Positions 8,301 through 15,645 of a stretch of DNA of 64,000 nt are shown in pieces. The position numbers were made by a program, and so were the translations under genes. The stretch's first letter is position 1; each line of letters opens with the position of its first letter. The notes beneath the pieces are model-generated. The model worked only from the letters and a program-made list of their open reading frames with translations, was not told the DNA's origin and did no database searches. The stretch spans positions 1-64,000 of the forward strand of contig JAFZOV010000046.1 in NCBI GenBank assembly GCA_017550445.1. Reading direction: 5' to 3'. This stretch comes from Fibrobacter sp. (GTDB lineage Bacteria; Fibrobacterota; Fibrobacteria; Fibrobacterales; Fibrobacteraceae).

Positions 8301-8980
8301 TCGAAAAAAATGCAAAAGGGATTAAAGCGAATCTTCCGCCGAAGACTACGCACCACGCCCCTGTCGTCGTAGGCGACTATAAAATCGTCTCTGCAGAATT
8401 TGTCAAAGGCTCGACAAGCATCAAGTACCTCCCCGAAGAACGCTTACCGCAAATAGCCTTCCTCGGACGCTCCAACGTGGGCAAATCTTCGCTCATGAAC
8501 GCCCTAATGGGCCGAAAAGACCTTGTAAAAGTGGGAAGAACCCCCGGAAAAACCCGCGAATTGAATTTTTTCAAAGTCAACGGGAAGTTTTTTCTAGTAG
8601 ATTTACCAGGTGTAGGCTTTGCAAAAGTCAGCAACAGCAAACGCGACCAGATGGCAGACTTTATCCGCGAATACGTGGAAAAGTGTAAAGACCTGAAAGG
8701 GCTCGTTTATTTGGTAGACGTGCGCCACGGTGGCCACGATATCGATATCGAGACGGTTGAAGCCATTCGAGCAAGCGGTTGCCCCGTGCTGATCGTTGCA
8801 AGCAAACGCGACAAGGCAAACCAGTCGGAACTTGCAAAAGGTCTCCGCAGCATCAAGGAAAAATTCGGGCTTGACCAGAATCCCCTGAGCGTGAGTTCCC
8901 TAAAGAAATTCGGACTGGGTGACTTGTGGCACCAAATTTTGGAAGCGATAGAACAAAACGATGAAAATAAGGATTCGTAG
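8297..8980 (+). CDS. engB: Ribosome biogenesis GTPase EngB/YsxC
   Basis: A 227-residue TRAFAC GTPase with G1 GRSNVGKSS, G3 DLPGVGFA and G4 SKRDK (the usual TKxD position reads SKRD), plus VGRTPGKTRELNFF, typical of EngB. It assists assembly of the large ribosomal subunit. The N-terminus carries ~25 extra residues compared with the E. coli protein. The start overlaps recR by 4 bases and the end overlaps the MlaE-type gene by 20 bases. Confidence 0.92.
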   Translation: MIEKNAKGIKANLPPKTTHHAPVVVGDYKIVSAEFVKGSTSIKYLPEERLPQIAFLGRSNVGKSSLMNALMGRKDLVKVGRTPGKTRELNFFKVNGKFFLVDLPGVGFAKVSNSKRDQMADFIREYVEKCKDLKGLVYLVDVRHGGHDIDIETVEAIRASGCPVLIVASKRDKANQSELAKGLRSIKEKFGLDQNPLSVSSLKKFGLGDLWHQILEAIEQNDENKDS

Positions 8981-9839
8981 AAACTGGCAGAGGTTCACGC
9001 CCCCCGCAAAGGCGTTTCATTTGCTGGGCTTGTTCTTGTTGTGCCGCCCCTTCGGCCAGCAAATTGCCTTGTTCTGCAGGGCTGTCGCGAGTATATTTTC
9101 TAAGAATCGCAGTCTCAAGACCGACTCCCGTAACATCATCATGCAGACGTTCTTTACGGCAGTCGAGATTTTCCCCATTCTCTTTATAGTTGCCACCTTG
9201 TTCGGAACCATCGTCATTATCGAAGTGATTTCCATGATGAGCAAAATGGGTTTCGCCGACTTTGTGGGCAGCATGATCGTGGTGGTGATTATTCGTGAAT
9301 TGGGTCCCATTCTTACCGCATTCTTGATTGCCGGTCGAAGCGGATCGTCCCTCACAACCTACATCGGCAGCATGGTCATTAATTCCGAAGTGGATGCCCT
9401 GGCCACCATGGGCGTCAACCCCATCCGCTTCTTGGTCATGCCCAGCCTGGTTGGCGGATGCATAGCCATGTTCATCATGAACATTTTCTTTAGTGCCAGT
9501 GCCATTATTGGAGGCTACCTCGTTACCAAGGGTGCCATCATTATTACAGGCAACATGATGAACATTCAGCTCACCTGGTCTTACCTGAGTACCGAAATTC
9601 TGAACGCCATTACGCTCACCGACTTTATTTTCACGATTCTAAAGCCCCTTGCATTCGGAGCGATTATTACCACCAATGCCTGCTACCAGGCCCTGAACAT
9701 CCAGCGCGATGTGCGCCAGGTTCCCAAGGCGGTATCGCGTTCCGTAATCAAGTCTTTCCTGTACGTTGTCGTTGCCGATGTGATTCTTTCCGTATTCTAT
9801 TTTGTTGACTACATGAACAACCTCTCGACGCTGATCTAA
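8961..9839 (+). CDS. mlaE: MlaE/YrbE-family ABC permease
   Basis: A 292-residue integral membrane protein of the MlaE (DUF140) family, with several TM helices and the conserved segment IIRELGPILTAFLIAGRSGSS followed by EVDALATMGVNPIRFLVMP. In Gram-negative bacteria this permease pairs with the MlaF ATPase to move phospholipids between outer and inner membrane. The ATPase gene follows with a 1-base overlap (TAATG). No MlaD-type MCE substrate-binding gene follows directly, so that partner must lie elsewhere. The start overlaps engB by 20 bases; a later start is possible because the first ~40 residues are less conserved. Confidence 0.88.
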   Translation: MKIRIRRNWQRFTPPAKAFHLLGLFLLCRPFGQQIALFCRAVASIFSKNRSLKTDSRNIIMQTFFTAVEIFPILFIVATLFGTIVIIEVISMMSKMGFADFVGSMIVVVIIRELGPILTAFLIAGRSGSSLTTYIGSMVINSEVDALATMGVNPIRFLVMPSLVGGCIAMFIMNIFFSASAIIGGYLVTKGAIIITGNMMNIQLTWSYLSTEILNAITLTDFIFTILKPLAFGAIITTNACYQALNIQRDVRQVPKAVSRSVIKSFLYVVVADVILSVFYFVDYMNNLSTLI

Positions 9840-10654
9840 TGTTTGACGAAGCCTTAAGAATGGAAGATATCCACCTTGCCTACAAGGACCTCGCAGGAGC
9901 CATGTTCTCCAAGCCGAGGATTTTGGGATATTTCAGAGGAGTCGAAACGGACCCCCAGAAAGAGCTTGTTTCGAACGTCAACCTTTCGGTGATGCGCGGA
10001 GAAACCATTTGCATCGGCGGACCTTCCGGTCAGGGAAAGAGCGCCCTCTTAAGAATCATCGCAGGGCTTACCCGCCCCACCCGAGGAAACATCTATTACT
10101 TCGGCGAATACATTCCGCCCGAAAAACTGACGGCACTGGAAGTGGCCAAGCGTCAGGTAGGAATGGTATTCCAGAACGGAGCCTTGATTTCGAACCTGCG
10201 CGTCCGCGACAACATCGCGTTACCGCTCCGCTACCATAAAATGGGAACGCCCTCCGAAATCGAAGACAAGATCAACATGGCCATGGACCTCATGCGAGTA
10301 CGCGACGAAGCCGACTTGTTCCCGCACATGCTCAGTGCAGGTATGCAAAAGCGCGTAGCTATCGCCCGTAGCTGGGCCATGGACCCTAAGCTTTTGTTGA
10401 TGGACGAACCTACCGCAGGCCTTGACAACTACAACCGTCGCAATCTTTTGCCGTTGATCGACAACATGCGTACGTTGTTCAAAACGACAATCCTGATCGT
10501 GACCCACGACTTGATGATTTCCAAGGAACTGGACTGCAATATTTGCTTTTTGCACAACAAGACATTGACCGAGCCCAGACCCTTTGAATACTGGATTAAC
10601 TCCGACACCGACATTTCAAAAGAACTCTTCCGAGATTTGCGCACCAGCGGGTAG
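9839..10654 (+). CDS. mlaF: MlaF-type ABC transporter ATPase
   Basis: A 271-residue ABC ATPase with Walker A GPSGQGKSALL, Q-loop VGMVFQNGALIS, signature LSAGMQKRVAIAR (Ala where LSGGM is usual, a change also seen in other MlaF-like ATPases), Walker B LLLMDEPTAGLD, and H-loop VTHD. It should energise the MlaE-type permease encoded just upstream. It is the last gene of the run that begins at hisE, and is followed by a repeat-like non-coding stretch. Confidence 0.88.
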   Translation: MFDEALRMEDIHLAYKDLAGAMFSKPRILGYFRGVETDPQKELVSNVNLSVMRGETICIGGPSGQGKSALLRIIAGLTRPTRGNIYYFGEYIPPEKLTALEVAKRQVGMVFQNGALISNLRVRDNIALPLRYHKMGTPSEIEDKINMAMDLMRVRDEADLFPHMLSAGMQKRVAIARSWAMDPKLLLMDEPTAGLDNYNRRNLLPLIDNMRTLFKTTILIVTHDLMISKELDCNICFLHNKTLTEPRPFEYWINSDTDISKELFRDLRTSG

Positions 10655-10803
10655 AGCGGCTACGCGGCAATGTGAAATGAGAGCGGCTACCGCCGCAATG
10701 TGAAGTGTGAAATGACAAATGAGAACAGAACAATGAACGATTAACAATAAATAATTAACTACCCCACATTACACATCCCACATTTTGTAAAAGGTTTATA
10801 AAG
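10655..10803 (+). repeat. Intergenic repeat with GCGGCTNCGCCGC and CACATT/AATGTG boxes
   Basis: This 149-base gap has no gene. It opens with two related GC-rich blocks (GCGGCTACGCGGCAATGTG and GCGGCTACCGCCGCAATGTG) followed by AATGTGAAGTGTGAAATGA-like sequence. Near the end the complementary words ACATTACACATCCCACATT appear, so the two arms could fold back on each other. A related element lies after ptsN at 13162-13222. Confidence 0.6.
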
Positions 10804-11805
10804 ATGTTTCTCCCCTTACCTGACGATTTCCATGCACACTTGCGCCAGGGCGATTTGATGCCCGGTTACGTTCGCGACTTGGTACAGCAATTCGGCCGCG
10901 CCATCATTATGCCGAACACCATACCCGCAATGACTTCCGCCAAGGCGATTGCCGAATACAAGGCGCAGATCCTGGATGCCGCAAAGGATGTGCGCCCGGA
11001 CTTTGTCCCGCTCATGACCTTCAAGCTGAACCCGAACTATACGGAACAGGATTTGAAGGACATGATGGCCGTGGGCGTGGTGGCGGGCAAGTACTACCCC
11101 GCCGGTGTCACCACCAACAGCGCCGACGGCATCAGCGATTTCGAAGGAATCTTCCCCGTGGTCGCTATGATGGAGCGTCTTGGCCTTGTGCTGTGCGTGC
11201 ACGGCGAAGAACCCGGTGAATTCTGCCTGGACCGCGAACCCGCTTTCATCAAGCGCGTGGAAACTTTGTCTGCAAAGTTCCCGAAGCTGAAAATCGTATT
11301 CGAACATTTGAGCTCGGCGAAATCGGTCGAGGCAGTCAAGCGACTCCCCGCCAACGTGGCCGCCACTTTTACAGTTCATCACCTGATGATGACCCTCGAC
11401 GACATCGTCGGGGACGCCCTCAGGCCGCACCACTTCTGCAAGCCGCTGCCGAAGCGGCCTGAAGACCGTGCCGCCATTCGCGAAGCCGCCTTCAGCGGCA
11501 ACCCCAAGTTCTTTCTCGGCACGGACTCTGCCCCGCACCAGCTGGGCAAAAAGGAATGTCCGTGCGGGGCAGCGGGCGTCTACAGCGCTCCGGTCGCCAT
11601 CCCGCTTCTGGTTCAAGAATTTGAACGGGCTGGCCACCTCGACAAGCTCCCGAACTTCATCGCCGGATTCGGCGCAGACTTCTACGGACTTTCGCGCACG
11701 ACTAAGCAGATTGAAATCGTCCGCGAAAAGTGGACCGTGCCCGCTATCGTAAACGGAGTCGTCCCCCTCGCCGCCGGCCAAGAACTCGACTGGAAACTTG
11801 CGTAA
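10804..11805 (+). CDS. pyrC: Dihydroorotase (class II PyrC)
   Basis: A 333-residue amidohydrolase of pyrimidine synthesis that converts carbamoyl-aspartate to dihydroorotate. Landmarks are the zinc-binding DDFHAHLRQGD near the N-terminus, the carboxylated-lysine region VAGKYYPAGVTTNS, a metal-ligand His at VHGEEP, FEHLS, and the catalytic Asp in FLGTDSAPH. Length and motifs match the E. coli type rather than the longer class I enzyme. A weak AAAGG lies about 10 bases before the ATG. The neighbouring genes are not pyrimidine genes. Confidence 0.95.
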   Translation: MFLPLPDDFHAHLRQGDLMPGYVRDLVQQFGRAIIMPNTIPAMTSAKAIAEYKAQILDAAKDVRPDFVPLMTFKLNPNYTEQDLKDMMAVGVVAGKYYPAGVTTNSADGISDFEGIFPVVAMMERLGLVLCVHGEEPGEFCLDREPAFIKRVETLSAKFPKLKIVFEHLSSAKSVEAVKRLPANVAATFTVHHLMMTLDDIVGDALRPHHFCKPLPKRPEDRAAIREAAFSGNPKFFLGTDSAPHQLGKKECPCGAAGVYSAPVAIPLLVQEFERAGHLDKLPNFIAGFGADFYGLSRTTKQIEIVREKWTVPAIVNGVVPLAAGQELDWKLA

Positions 11806-11820
11806 AAGCATCGGAATTTT

Positions 11821-11828
11821 TATATTTG
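11821..11828 (+). promoter_or_regulatory. TATATTTG promoter element directly before aroD
   Basis: TATATTTG ends only 4 bases before the aroD ATG. If it works like the Bacteroidota -7 element TAnnTTTG, transcription would begin at or next to the ATG and give a leaderless message, which fits the lack of a ribosome site. Confidence 0.45.
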
Positions 11829-11832
11829 CGCC

Positions 11833-12597
11833 ATGCCAGCCGTTTCTCGCAAATACCTTGTAGGCCTTGTGGGCCCTGACGTCCTCGAAGCTGCCGAAAA
11901 AGACCTGTTCCATCCGGTTCGGCTGGACTTGGACTGTTGCGACGCCATCGAAATCCGTTACGATTTCTTCGACGAATCCGTCTGGGAAACCCTTTCGGAA
12001 AGAGTCCGACATATCGTTCCCAACAAGTTGCAAATCGGAACTATCCGCCTTAAACGGGACGGAGGCAAATTCACCGACAACCGGGCAATCGAACGCATGG
12101 GCTTGTGGAAGAAAATCCTTTCGGGCAAGCAAGTTCCCGAATGGCTGGACCTGGAACGGGACTGCTTGAACGACTTTAAGGCCTTGAACGACATGGCATA
12201 CCCCATCGGTGTCGGCCTGATAATTTCGGAACACAACTTCGAACGCATTCCAACCGACATGGAACTGGAAACCTTCGCCGACGACGTAAAACGCGTGGGC
12301 GCCCAGGGTCTAAAGATTGCCGCCATGAGCAATACCGACGCCGACTGCGACCGCCTCTACAAGTTTGCAAAAAAATTTGGCAAGAAATTCCAGATGTTCG
12401 CCGCCTTCGGCATGGGCGAAACCGGCAAGGTCAGCCGTCTCTGGTCCTTAAACCAGGGCGCCAACCTCACCTACGGTTCCATCGGTCATTCCGAAGCTCC
12501 CGGGCAAATCGAAGTCTCTATTATGCGCCGGGCCCTGGATCAAGCCGAAAACATGCACTCCGAGATGGAAATATTGGCTTTTTTAAATCAATTTTAG
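11833..12597 (+). CDS. aroD: Type I 3-dehydroquinate dehydratase
   Basis: A 254-residue TIM-barrel protein with AroD type I features: AIEIRYDFFD (family EWRxD), SEHNFERIPT (SxHxF with the catalytic His), the Schiff-base lysine in LKIAAMSNT, FGMGETGKVSRLWSLNQGANLTYG (family MGxxGxxSR) and the closing EAPGQI. It dehydrates 3-dehydroquinate in the shikimate pathway. Some positions differ from the common family consensus, so the name rests on motif order. No ribosome site is visible and a promoter-like TATATTTG lies 4 bases before the ATG. Confidence 0.85.
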   Translation: MPAVSRKYLVGLVGPDVLEAAEKDLFHPVRLDLDCCDAIEIRYDFFDESVWETLSERVRHIVPNKLQIGTIRLKRDGGKFTDNRAIERMGLWKKILSGKQVPEWLDLERDCLNDFKALNDMAYPIGVGLIISEHNFERIPTDMELETFADDVKRVGAQGLKIAAMSNTDADCDRLYKFAKKFGKKFQMFAAFGMGETGKVSRLWSLNQGANLTYGSIGHSEAPGQIEVSIMRRALDQAENMHSEMEILAFLNQF

Positions 12598-12696
12598 CCT
12601 TTTTTGATATTTTTTCGTTCCAATAAGGCTTTTTTCGTCCAAACGGCGTTGATTTTTGCTAAATATCCATATTGAAAACTACAAAAGGGATTCATT

Positions 12697-13161
12697 ATGC
12701 GTCTTTCCGAAAGGTTTGTCGACAATTGCATTCTGATCAATTCCAAGAGCACGTCCAAGGAAGAAATCCTGAACGAGCTCGTGGATACGCTCTGCAGTGC
12801 CTACAAATTGGAACACCGCAACGAAATTTTCGATGCAGTCTGGACTCGCGAACAAAGCCGTTCCACTGGTATCGGTTGCGGTCTTGCCGTTCCGCACGCC
12901 AAGATTGACTGCGTGGACCGCATGTGCATGGCCGCCGCCACGATCGAAGGCGGCCTGGATTTCGCCTCTTTTGACGGGGAACCGGTTTACCTGATCATTC
13001 TGATTGTAAGCCCCGGCAACACCGTTGGTCCGCACCTCAAGGCACTTTCCTCTGTCAGCCGTCTTTTGGCCGACGGTGGCGTCCGCAAGGACCTGATCGC
13101 CTCCAAGGATCCGGCAGAATTCCTGACCATTCTCCGCGCCGCCGAAGACAAATACCTATAG
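12697..13161 (+). CDS. ptsN: PTS EIIA domain protein (EIIA-Ntr/fructose type)
   Basis: A 154-residue single EIIA domain. The phosphorylatable His is at residue 67 in GCGLAVPHAKID, preceded by TREQSRSTGIG, which matches the PTS EIIA type-2 family. With no IIB/IIC neighbours it is probably a regulatory EIIA-Ntr-like protein that receives phosphate from HPr or NPr rather than a sugar transporter subunit. It is a single-gene unit with GGGATT before the ATG, followed by a Fibrobacter-style repeat and tRNA-Val. The symbol is a family-level assignment. Confidence 0.8.
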   Translation: MRLSERFVDNCILINSKSTSKEEILNELVDTLCSAYKLEHRNEIFDAVWTREQSRSTGIGCGLAVPHAKIDCVDRMCMAAATIEGGLDFASFDGEPVYLIILIVSPGNTVGPHLKALSSVSRLLADGGVRKDLIASKDPAEFLTILRAAEDKYL

Positions 13162-13222
13162 CGGCTCCGCCGCAATGTGGGATGTGGAATTAGTCATTAC
13201 ACACTTCACATTACACATCACT
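13162..13222 (+). repeat. Second copy of the GCGGCTNCGCCGC-AATGTG intergenic repeat
   Basis: It begins right after the ptsN stop with CGGCTCCGCCGCAATGTGGG and continues with the complementary words ACACTTCACATTACACATCA, the same arrangement as at 10655-10803. Both copies start at a stop codon. It may act as a structured 3' end, but there is no T-tract. Confidence 0.55.
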
Positions 13223-13230
13223 CCACCCCC

Positions 13231-13261
13231 TTGACAGGCTATAAAAACTTTTATATATTTG
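13231..13261 (+). promoter_or_regulatory. Promoter of tRNA-Val
   Basis: TTGACA at 13231-13236 is followed after 17 bases by TATATT at 13254-13259, which extends to TATATTTG at 13261. The mature tRNA begins 10 bases further on. It fits both a classical sigma-70 promoter and the TAnnTTTG element. Confidence 0.75.
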
Positions 13262-13271
13262 CTCGCACCTC

Positions 13272-13346
13272 GGACGGTTAGCTCAGTTGGTTTAGAGCGC
13301 TGCTTTCACACGGCAGAGGTCACTGGTTCAAATCCAGTACCGTCCA
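13272..13346 (+). tRNA. tRNA-Val (anticodon CAC)
   Basis: A 75-base cloverleaf. The acceptor stem pairs GGACGGT with ACCGTCC, the D arm is GCTC/GAGC, the anticodon stem CTGCT/GGCAG closes the loop TTCACAC with anticodon CAC at 13307-13309, and the T arm is ACTGG-TTCAAAT-CCAGT. The discriminator base is A and CCA is not encoded. It reads GUG codons. It has its own promoter and terminator. Confidence 0.96.
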
Positions 13347-13364
13347 CTACCAAGGTTTTGAAAA

Positions 13365-13391
13365 GGCTTCCTACCCCGGAAGTCTTTTTTT
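13365..13391 (+). terminator. Terminator after tRNA-Val
   Basis: GGCTTCC and GGAAGTC form a 7-bp stem (one G-T pair) around a 6-base loop, followed by seven T. Confidence 0.8.
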
Positions 13392-13475
13392 ATTTCCAAC
13401 CCTCCCAGACAAGTAATTTTGTTATCTTGTCACCATTCGACGCAACTTTTTAATTCGCACGAGCATCTAAAAGGC

Positions 13476-14780
13476 ATGATTAATACGAAAGTCCTCATTT
13501 CAGCATTCCTTACGACAGCCGCCCTGACAACGACGGCTTTTGCCGAAAGCACCTGGACACTGGAGGACTGCCTCAAGCAAGCCAAGAAGGCAAGCCTCAA
13601 GCTTGAATCTGCAAAGCTCCGCGAACAGTCTGCCGACATTTCTATCAAGCAGGCCAAATCTAGCGGCGGACCTACCGTAAGCGCAAGCATCCAGAACACG
13701 CTCTACGACCACCCCTACGTTTATAACGAAGACCATTACCGACTGAACCTCGGCATTTCCGGTTCCTACACCCTGTGGGACGGCGGCGCCACCAGCCTAA
13801 ACGTAGAATCCAAGACCCTTACCAAAGAAGCGACCGCGCTTGCAACCCAGCAGACCGAACGCAGCGTGCAAGAAAGCGTCCTGAACGCCTACATGAGCCT
13901 TTTGGCCGCCAACGAGAACCTGCGCACCGCCGATGCCTCAGTGGAACTGGCCCAGGCGGAATTCGAGCACTACGGCAAGCTTTACGAAGCAGGCTCCATT
14001 ACCAAGAAGGACCTGACGCAGTCGCAGTCCAACGTGCTGCAAAAGCAGACTTCCCAGCTCACGGCCCAGCTCTCGGTAAGCACAGCCAAGACAACCCTCA
14101 GGCAGCTTCTGGAACTGAGCGACAATGACGAATTCCAGATTACCGCACCTGAAACCAATATCGAAAGCCCCGATTCCCTTGAACCGCTGCCGACTTACGA
14201 ACAGCTCAAGGCAGACGCCCAGAACGCACACCCCGGACTGAAATCCGACAGCGTTTACGTCCGCGCCGCCCAAAAGAACACGCAAGTCGCCGGCAAGGGC
14301 AGTTCCATTACCGTAACCCTCGGCGCCAACTCCAGCACGGGCTTGCAGGCCTGGGAATCCAAGGCTTACAAGGACCAGCTCAAGTACGGCTGGCAGAATT
14401 CCATCACGCTCGGCATCAACATTCCCATTATCGATGGCGGCGCCACCGCAAGCAAGGTCCTGCAGGCGCAGGTCAGCGAAACCGAATCGCAGGTGAGCCT
14501 CAAGGAAGACTTGAAAACCCTCGAAAACAACCTCGAAAAGCTCTACCTGAACGCCGTCAGCGCCGACATGCAGTGGAAGGCAGCAATCCTCCAGGTGCAG
14601 GCCGAAGCCGAAGCCCTTACCGTAGCCGAAGAACAGCGCAACGCAGGAGCCCTCACCTACACGGATTTCCTGGCCCAGAAAAACAACCTAGAAAAAGCCA
14701 AGATTACCCTCACCAACGCCAAGTACACCAGCCTACTTTCAAGAAAACTGCTGGATCTTTACCAAGGAAAGCTTGATTAA
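13476..14780 (+). CDS. TolC-family outer membrane efflux protein
   Basis: A 434-residue protein with a signal peptide (MINTKVLISAFLTTAALTTTAFA) and the repeated long amphipathic helices of the OEP/TolC family: LEDCLKQAKKASLKLESAKL near the start, FEHYGKLYEAGSITKKDLTQSQSN in the first half, and AEEQRNAGALTYTDFLAQKNNLEKAK in the second. It should form a trimeric outer-membrane channel with a periplasmic tunnel. No inner-membrane pump or adaptor gene is adjacent, so the partner is unknown. The start is set by the signal peptide and by AAAAGG before the ATG. A clear terminator follows. Confidence 0.88.
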   Translation: MINTKVLISAFLTTAALTTTAFAESTWTLEDCLKQAKKASLKLESAKLREQSADISIKQAKSSGGPTVSASIQNTLYDHPYVYNEDHYRLNLGISGSYTLWDGGATSLNVESKTLTKEATALATQQTERSVQESVLNAYMSLLAANENLRTADASVELAQAEFEHYGKLYEAGSITKKDLTQSQSNVLQKQTSQLTAQLSVSTAKTTLRQLLELSDNDEFQITAPETNIESPDSLEPLPTYEQLKADAQNAHPGLKSDSVYVRAAQKNTQVAGKGSSITVTLGANSSTGLQAWESKAYKDQLKYGWQNSITLGINIPIIDGGATASKVLQAQVSETESQVSLKEDLKTLENNLEKLYLNAVSADMQWKAAILQVQAEAEALTVAEEQRNAGALTYTDFLAQKNNLEKAKITLTNAKYTSLLSRKLLDLYQGKLD

Positions 14781-14803
14781 TCAAAAATAAACGCTGAATG
14801 TTG

Positions 14804-14833
14804 CGCCCCTGAAACAAGGGGCGTTTCTTTTTT
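14804..14833 (+). terminator. Terminator after the TolC-like gene
   Basis: CGCCCCT-GAAACA-AGGGGCG is a perfect 7-bp stem followed by TTTCTTTTTTT. Confidence 0.9.
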
Positions 14834-14898
14834 AACCCTATATTGTCGCATCTCCCTGCCCATTCTGAGCAAAAAACGCCATTTTTCAAAGAAAAAGG

Positions 14899-14944
14899 GG
14901 ATTTCCGCCTTCGCGGGAATGACAAAAAGGGGGCGGGAATGACA
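14899..14944. repeat. REP-like element with GCGGGAATGAC words
   Basis: The segment contains TTTCCGCCTTCGCGGGAA, an imperfect palindrome, followed by two copies of GCGGGAATGAC at 14913-14923 and 14933-14943. Similar CGCGGGAATGAC repeats are common between genes in many bacteria. There is no gene in 14781-15055. Confidence 0.6.
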
Positions 14945-14956
14945 GAAGCGGAAATT

Positions 14957-14972
14957 TGGCACGGCCTTTGCT
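14957..14972 (+). promoter_or_regulatory. Sigma-54 (-24/-12) promoter for hsp20
   Basis: TGGCACG-GCCT-TTGCT matches the sigma-54 consensus TGGCACR-N4-TTGCW, with GG (14958-14959) and GC (14970-14971) exactly 10 bases apart. It lies on the coding strand of the small heat-shock gene, 83 bases before its ATG, leaving a ~70-base leader. No enhancer-binding regulator gene is visible nearby. Confidence 0.85.
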
Positions 14973-15055
14973 ATTAAGGGGGTGTAAACAAAAACAGGGC
15001 GCCAACCCAAAGCAAACCGCCAAGGCTTGGGCCCACAACCAAAGAGGTTAAAATT

Positions 15056-15427
15056 ATGACACAGTTTATCCCGAGCACTTTCTATGGTATCCAGAACTTC
15101 CTCGACAACTTGAACGCTGCAAACGCCCAGAACGAATGCAGCTACACCCCCAAGGCCGACTACTATGAAGTCGACAACGGCTTCATGCTGGAAGTCGAGC
15201 TCCCGGGCGTAAAGAAGGAAGACTTGGATGTCCAGGTCGAGAAGAACATCATCACCGTCAAGGCAACCCGTGCCCGCAAGGAAAGCAAGTTCACCTACGA
15301 ACGCAGCTTCCGCTTGGCCGACGATATTGATACCGAAAACATCAAGGTTAGCCTCGAAAACGGCGTCTTGTCATTCGCTCTCACCAAAAAGCAGGCTGCT
15401 GCCGCCCGCAAATTGACCATTGACTAA
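15056..15427 (+). CDS. Small heat-shock protein (Hsp20/alpha-crystallin)
   Basis: A 123-residue protein consisting mostly of an alpha-crystallin domain: YYEVDNGFMLEVELPGVKKEDLDVQVEKNIITV, then YERSFRLADDIDTENIKVSLENGVLSFALTKK, which has the conserved GVL core. It is an ATP-independent holdase for unfolding proteins. The C-terminus ends KLTID, a weak version of the usual IxI tail. AAAGAGG lies before the ATG. The gene is monocistronic, with a sigma-54 promoter upstream and a terminator downstream, which suggests control by stress or nitrogen/envelope signals. Confidence 0.93.
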   Translation: MTQFIPSTFYGIQNFLDNLNAANAQNECSYTPKADYYEVDNGFMLEVELPGVKKEDLDVQVEKNIITVKATRARKESKFTYERSFRLADDIDTENIKVSLENGVLSFALTKKQAAAARKLTID

Positions 15428-15502
15428 TGGCCTCAAAAACAGCTTAAAAGCGGCAAAAGCGTGTAAAAACTTTCGTTTCTCATCATACTCCTACCCCAAA
15501 AA

Positions 15503-15523
15503 GGCCCCGCAAGGGGTCTTTTT
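15503..15523 (+). terminator. Terminator after hsp20
   Basis: GGCCCC-GCAA-GGGGTC forms a 6-bp stem with a 4-base loop followed by five T. Confidence 0.8.
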
Positions 15524-15645
15524 GTGTAAAAAAATAGTTATGGACGGATTGTCAATAATAATATAATTTGGAACGGTGAAAACCCAAGGGTTAAATATAT
15601 TTTTTAGGCAGTGCATCTAGCACAAAGGAGTAAAAAGGAGTAAGT

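Noticed and set aside
8961..10654. A complete Mla operon
   Set aside because: Only MlaE- and MlaF-type genes are present; no MlaD (MCE) gene follows within the window.
10816..12234. A 472-codon minus-strand frame across pyrC and aroD
   Set aside because: It is antisense to two clearly recognised enzymes and has no motif or ribosome site.
14777..15010. A 77-codon minus-strand frame containing VIPAKAEIP
   Set aside because: The peptide comes from the common GCGGGAATGAC repeat and overlaps a terminator and the sigma-54 promoter.
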